Source: Achromobacter veterisilvae (GTDB lineage: Bacteria; Pseudomonadota; Gammaproteobacteria; Burkholderiales; Burkholderiaceae_B). Taken from it: a stretch of DNA of 64,000 nt. The notes beneath the pieces are model-generated. The model had not been told where the DNA came from, searched no databases, and worked only from the letters and a program-made list of their open reading frames with translations. This document shows, piece by piece, positions 60,030 to 64,000 of the stretch (its first letter is position 1; every line of letters starts with the position of its first letter). The DNA lies in NCBI RefSeq assembly GCF_900496975.1, contig NZ_UFQC01000020.1:1-64000 (forward strand), given 5' to 3'. A program made the position numbers and the translations under genes.

Positions 60030-61238
60030 CTACATTCCTCCCACGAACGGCAAGGAGATCAGCGAGGTCAGCACGATCACGTTGAGGATGTCGACCAGGA
60101 ACGCGCCCGTGACCGGCACCACGATGAAGGCCTCGGGCGCCGGGCCGTGGCGGCGCGTGAGCGCCTGCATGTTGGCGATGGCGGTGGCGGTGGCGCCCAG
60201 CGAGAAGCCGCAGAAGGCCGCCGACATGATGGCCGCTTCGTAGTCGCGCTTGAGCATGCGGAACACCACCCAGGCCGCGTACAGCGCGCAGAACACCGTC
60301 TGCACGGCCAGCATCAGCGCCAGCGGGCCGGCCAGGCGCGCCACGCTGGACAGGTCCAGCGTCATCATCGTCATGCCCAGGAAGAGCGACAGGGCGATCG
60401 TGCCGATGATGTCGGTGACGCGGTCGTCCAGTTTCAGGCCCAGGTGTTCGCCGCCGTTCCGGATGAGCACGCCCGTGGCCAGGCACCACAGGAAGTTGGG
60501 CAGGCTGACGGGGGCGTCCTCGACCAGCGCCGCCAGGTATCCGCCGACGACCAGGCAGACGAAGGCGGCCGTCAGCGACACGATGAACGAACCGGCGGAG
60601 GGGGGGCCGGCGTTTTCCGTCAGGTCGGGGGCGTCATGCCCGGCGTCGGCGGCAGGGTCCAGGCTGCCGGCCAGCTTGTGCCGGCGCATGATCCATTCGG
60701 CCACCGGGCCGCCCACCACGCCGCCCAGCACCAGGCCCAGGGTGGCGGCCGTCATCGCCAGCGCCATCACGTCCTGGATGTTGTTGACGTCGGCGAAGCG
60801 CGTGGCGTAGGCCGCGCCCGTGCCGTGCCCGCCCACCAGGGTGATCGTGCCGCCCAGCAGGCCCATCAGCGGGTGCATGTCCAGCAGCCAGGCCATGCCC
60901 AGCCCGACGGCGTTCTGCAGGATCAGGAAGGGAATCAGGGCCAGCAGGAAGGCGATCAGCCAGGGGCCGCCCTTGGCCAGCAGTTTCAGATTGGCGGTCA
61001 GGCCGATGCAGCCGAAGAACAGCAGCAGCAGGGTCGGCTTGATGCTGGTTTCGAGCGAGACGGAAATGCCGCCCCAGGCCGACAGCAGGTAGGCGATCGC
61101 GGCGAACAGCAGGCCGCCCACGATGGGGTCGGGAATGCTGTAGCGCGCCAGGATGCCGATCCGGGTAGTCAGCACGCGTCCGACGACGAGCACCAGGCAG
61201 CACGCCAATAGCGATTGAACGGGCGAAAGCGAGATCAT
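60030..61238 (-). CDS. gltS: Sodium/glutamate symporter (GltS family)
   Basis: The 402-residue membrane protein has about ten helices and the GltS repeats with conserved GGTITLVGGHGTGAAYATRF and CGFSLGATATAIANMQALTR. It imports glutamate, or a related anion, with sodium. The ATG at 61238 is preferred; an upstream in-frame extension adds MPRQGAKAS without support. The next gene, a TAXI lipoprotein, follows almost directly. Confidence 0.9.
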   Translation of the reverse strand: MISLSPVQSLLACCLVLVVGRVLTTRIGILARYSIPDPIVGGLLFAAIAYLLSAWGGISVSLETSIKPTLLLLFFGCIGLTANLKLLAKGGPWLIAFLLALIPFLILQNAVGLGMAWLLDMHPLMGLLGGTITLVGGHGTGAAYATRFADVNNIQDVMALAMTAATLGLVLGGVVGGPVAEWIMRRHKLAGSLDPAADAGHDAPDLTENAGPPSAGSFIVSLTAAFVCLVVGGYLAALVEDAPVSLPNFLWCLATGVLIRNGGEHLGLKLDDRVTDIIGTIALSLFLGMTMMTLDLSSVARLAGPLALMLAVQTVFCALYAAWVVFRMLKRDYEAAIMSAAFCGFSLGATATAIANMQALTRRHGPAPEAFIVVPVTGAFLVDILNVIVLTSLISLPFVGGM

Positions 61239-61341
61239 GGATGCCTTTGCGCCCTGTCGGGGCACAGTTGGATTTCCGGCGATGGGAACCTTGCCGCCTC
61301 ACACGCATGCGGCTTATGTTACGTCCGCCGCGGCAGGACGG

Positions 61342-61863
61342 CTAGAGCGGCAGGCCGCGCGACATGTAAAGGGCTTGCGGCCCGTAGCCGGCAAGCTTTT
61401 CGGCCAGGCCGGCGCCGCCGGCGGCCACCGGAGCGTAGCCATGGCGCCGCCAATAGCCCGTCGCGGATTCCAGGGATACCAGGCTGGCCCGGCGCAAGCC
61501 GTTTTCCAGGGCGCAGGCCGCGGCGGCGCGGACCAGCGCCTGGCCGACGCCCAGCCCCTGCGCTTGCGGTGCCACGGCGCAGTCGTGCAGGAACCAGTGG
61601 TCGGCGCCGGCCGGCAGCGACGCCAGCGCGGCGTCCAGGGCCGGCGGCAGCCCGGCGTCCCAGGGATAGGAAACCAGGTAGCCCAGCAGGCCGCCGCCGG
61701 CCGGCGGCTCCGCCTGCGCGACCCAGCAGTGCGACGGGGCGAGCGCCAGGCGGTTCAGGAAGAAGCCGGCGCTCTCCAGCAGGAAAGCGGGGTAGGCCAG
61801 GGCCTGGGCGGCCAGGATGCCGTCCACGTCGCTGGCAAGCATGGGCCTGACTCGGTATTGCAT
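61342..61863 (-). CDS. GNAT-family N-acetyltransferase
   Basis: The 173-residue protein has the acetyl-CoA-binding pattern DCAVAPQAQGLGVGQALVRA and ESATGYWRRHGYAPVAAGGA of GNAT enzymes. The acceptor substrate is unknown. It diverges from the glycosyltransferase gene with 124 bp between. Confidence 0.87.
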   Translation of the reverse strand: MQYRVRPMLASDVDGILAAQALAYPAFLLESAGFFLNRLALAPSHCWVAQAEPPAGGGLLGYLVSYPWDAGLPPALDAALASLPAGADHWFLHDCAVAPQAQGLGVGQALVRAAAACALENGLRRASLVSLESATGYWRRHGYAPVAAGGAGLAEKLAGYGPQALYMSRGLPL

Positions 61864-61987
61864 GGCGATGGGGGAAAACAGGAACTCGGGCGCATTGTAG
61901 CCACGCCGGCCCCCGGCCGCATTTCATGAAAATTCGACGAGCCCCCGCTCATACTGCGCGCCATAGTGTTCCGCATTCCAGAGTTCC

Positions 61988-63040
61988 ATGCACATCCAAT
62001 TCCGGTCCGAGCCCGCCGCCGCGCAAGTGCTTGCCAAATCGTTTCCCCTGGAATCGCTGTGGTCGGCGCAGGCGGCCAACGTGCCGTACGACACCTGCGT
62101 GACCTGCGTCATTCCCTGCCTGAACGAATGCGACAACCTGCGGGTGCTGCTGCCCCTGCTGCGCAGCCGGCTTACGGCGCTGTGCTCCAGTTGGGAGGTG
62201 ATCGTCGCCGACGACGGCAGCACGGACGGCACCGAGGCGCTCATGGAGGAATGGACCGGGCACGAGGGCTTCCGCTATGTGCAGTTGTCGCGCAATTTCG
62301 GCAAGGAAGCCGCGCTCAGCGCCGGCCTGGAGGCCGCCATCGGCAACGCCGTGATCTGCCTGGACGCCGACCTGCAGCATCCGCCGGCGCTCATCGAGCA
62401 GATGCTGGCGCGCTGGGCCGCCGGGGCCGAAATGGTCTATGCCGTGCGCGAGAGCCGCGCCGGCGAATCCTGGATCAAGCGCTCGGGCGCCCGCTGGTTC
62501 TACAAGCTGCTGAGCGGTGCGCGCGGCGTGGACGTGCCCGCCCACGCGGGCGACTTCCGCTTGATGGACCGCAGCGTGGTGGACGCGCTGAACGCCTTGC
62601 CGGAGCGCACCCGCTTCATGAAAGGCCTGTACGCCTGGGTTGGCTTCAAGGGCGAGGCGCTGGCCTATACGCCGGACGAGCGCATGCACGGCGACAGCCG
62701 TTTCGGCGGGATGCGCCTGTTCCGGCTGGCGCTGGACGGGCTGACCGCCTTCACGACCTGGCCCTTGCGCCTGGTCAGCCTGGTCGGCGCGGCCTTCGCC
62801 TTGCTGGCGCTGGCGTACGCGGGCTATCTGGTCGCCGACTACCTGGTGTCCGGCAATCCGGTGTCCGGCTGGACGACCATCGTGACGGCCGTCCTGTTCT
62901 TCGCCGGCGTGAACCTGATTTCCCTGGGCGTGGTGGGCGAATACGTCGCCCGCATTTTCGACGAGGTGAAGGGCCGGCCCTTGTTCGTGGTGCGTCGGCG
63001 CCAGGGCCGCGCTTCCCGTCCGCCCCGGGACGCGCGCTGA
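61988..63040 (+). CDS. Family 2 glycosyltransferase (ArnC/DPM1-like)
   Basis: The 350-residue protein has the GT2 signature VADDGSTDGT (D75-D76), CLDADLQHPP, the GDFRLMDRSVVDAL segment and two C-terminal membrane helices. This is the layout of enzymes that load a sugar onto undecaprenyl phosphate (ArnC, GtrB). The next gene encodes an ArnT-like transferase that would use such a donor. In Bordetella a comparable pair (lgmB/lgmA) puts glucosamine on lipid A phosphates; that identity is only a suggestion. Confidence 0.88.
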   Translation: MHIQFRSEPAAAQVLAKSFPLESLWSAQAANVPYDTCVTCVIPCLNECDNLRVLLPLLRSRLTALCSSWEVIVADDGSTDGTEALMEEWTGHEGFRYVQLSRNFGKEAALSAGLEAAIGNAVICLDADLQHPPALIEQMLARWAAGAEMVYAVRESRAGESWIKRSGARWFYKLLSGARGVDVPAHAGDFRLMDRSVVDALNALPERTRFMKGLYAWVGFKGEALAYTPDERMHGDSRFGGMRLFRLALDGLTAFTTWPLRLVSLVGAAFALLALAYAGYLVADYLVSGNPVSGWTTIVTAVLFFAGVNLISLGVVGEYVARIFDEVKGRPLFVVRRRQGRASRPPRDAR

Positions 63041-63041
63041 C

Positions 63042-64000
63042 ATGCCCGCCATGACGCTGCGGGGGTGTTCCGTCCGGACCCCGCCGGCAGGCCGCTTTCT
63101 GCTTGCGATCGGGGTCTGGCTGGCATGGCTGGCGTGGATACGGCCGCTGACGCTGCCCGACGAGGGCCGCTACGCCGGCGTGGCCTGGGACATGCTGCGC
63201 AGCGGCTCGCATGCGGTGCCCCTGCTTGACGGCATGCCGTACTTCCACAAGCCGCCGCTCTACTACTGGCTGACGGAGCTGTCCTTTTCCGTATTCGGCG
63301 CGCATCCCTGGGCCGCGCGCGTGCCGTCCTGGCTCGCGGCGTGGGGCGCGGCGGCGGGGCTGTACGGCTTTCTGCGGCGCCACCGCGACGCGGCGGCCGC
63401 CACGCTGACCGTGCTGATCCTGGCCACCCTGCCGTTCTTCTACGGCGGAGCGCAGTTCGCGAATCTGGACATGCTGGTCGCCGGCATGATCACGCTGTGC
63501 CTGCTGGCCGCGGCGGACACGGTGCTGCGCGCCGAGCGCGGGCAGGCCTATCGGTGGATGTCGCTGGCCGCCGCCGCGCTGGCGGCGCTGGCCGTATTGG
63601 CCAAGGGGCTGATCGGCGTGGTGCTGCCGGGCGCCATCCTGTTCCTCTGGCTGGCATGGGGGCGGCGCTGGCGCGGCCTGGCCGCGCTGCTCTGGCCGCC
63701 CGCGGTGCTGGTGTTCATCGCGGTGGCGGCGCCGTGGTTCGTGCTGATGCAGCTACGCTATCCCGGCTTCTACGATTACTTCTTCGTCTATCAGCATTTC
63801 CAGCGTTTCGCCGCCGGCGGTTTCAACAATGCGCAGCCGTTCTGGTTCTATCTGCCGGTGGTCGCGGGGCTGAGCCTGCCCTGGTCGCTGTGGGGCGGAG
63901 GCATCCTGCGCAAGGCGTTCTGGGCGGACGGCCCGGCGCGCGACCTGCGGCGGTTCGCGCTGTTGTGGTTCGCGGTCGTGATCGCGTTCTTTTCGCTGCC
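63042..64000 (+). CDS. ArnT/PMT-like membrane glycosyltransferase, N-terminal part (cut by the window end)
   Basis: About 319 residues are visible. The first periplasmic loop has LPDEGRYAGVAWDML, with the Asp-Glu expected for catalysis, and DGMPYFHKPPLYYWLTELSF. Many membrane helices follow, and LAKGLIGVVLPGAILF and FVYQHFQRFAAGGFNNAQPF match ArnT-type aminoarabinose/glucosamine transferases of lipid A. It begins 1 bp after the GT2 stop codon, so the two act together. Confidence 0.88.
   Translation, partial: MPAMTLRGCSVRTPPAGRFLLAIGVWLAWLAWIRPLTLPDEGRYAGVAWDMLRSGSHAVPLLDGMPYFHKPPLYYWLTELSFSVFGAHPWAARVPSWLAAWGAAAGLYGFLRRHRDAAAATLTVLILATLPFFYGGAQFANLDMLVAGMITLCLLAAADTVLRAERGQAYRWMSLAAAALAALAVLAKGLIGVVLPGAILFLWLAWGRRWRGLAALLWPPAVLVFIAVAAPWFVLMQLRYPGFYDYFFVYQHFQRFAAGGFNNAQPFWFYLPVVAGLSLPWSLWGGGILRKAFWADGPARDLRRFALLWFAVVIAFFSL

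Noticed and set aside
1..64000. CRISPR arrays, insertion sequences, integrases or prophage
   Set aside because: No regularly spaced repeats, transposase or integrase motifs, or terminal inverted repeats were seen; the T3SS locus shows no flanking tRNA, direct repeats or composition change that would mark a recent island.

Overview
The window is high-GC, gene-dense chromosomal DNA from a betaproteobacterium of the Alcaligenaceae, most likely Bordetella or Achromobacter. The evidence is a complete Bordetella-type (bsc/btr) type III secretion locus, two Bug-family solute-binding proteins, and a housekeeping set (nadC, fabI, mltD, gloB, rnhA, dnaQ) typical of that family. I see no insertion sequence, integrase, prophage or CRISPR array.

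Left flank (1-9.5 kb): the N-terminal part of a membrane sensor kinase diverges from an RcsB/NarL-like response regulator. A PhoX-type phosphatase with a Pho-box-like element follows, then a Bug protein coupled to a beta-propeller protein and opposed by a LysR regulator, then a glutamate-cysteine-ligase-like enzyme.

Type III secretion locus (9.6-33.3 kb): two long operons diverge from about 16.5 kb. Leftward lie bopN, a SycN-like chaperone, bscX, bscY, bcrD, bscD, bscE and bscF (gatekeeper, export gate, inner ring, needle). Rightward lie two tandem bsp22 paralogues (filament tip), a 98-aa helical protein, bcrH1, bopD, bopB, bcrH2, a TPR protein in the bcr4 position, then bscI J K L N O P Q R S T U W C. 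Many of the rightward genes overlap as ATGA. A CesT-type chaperone lies at the left end without an adjacent effector.

Regulatory block (33.3-42.8 kb): btrS (ECF sigma), btrA/bspR (anti-sigma), a periplasmic binding protein coupled to btrU (PP2C phosphatase), btrX (sensor-MFS fusion), an alanine racemase, btrW (kinase/anti-sigma-like) and btrV (STAS antagonist) form a partner-switching cascade. I find the same promoter-like element, GGAACY-N16-TAC, at four places: both sides of the divergent bopN/bsp22 region, in front of the second bsp22, and in front of btrA. It is a candidate BtrS recognition sequence.

Right flank (42.8-64 kb): a NadQ-like repressor gene precedes nadC, with two matching operator-like repeats. 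Then come a Bug lipoprotein, a DUF533 protein, an OsmC protein, fabI, gloB-mltD, a methyltransferase, rnhA, an RND efflux pair, dnaQ, tRNA-Val(CAC), small proteins, a TAXI-type lipoprotein next to a GltS symporter, a GNAT enzyme, and an ArnC/ArnT-like glycosyltransferase pair, the last gene cut by the window end.
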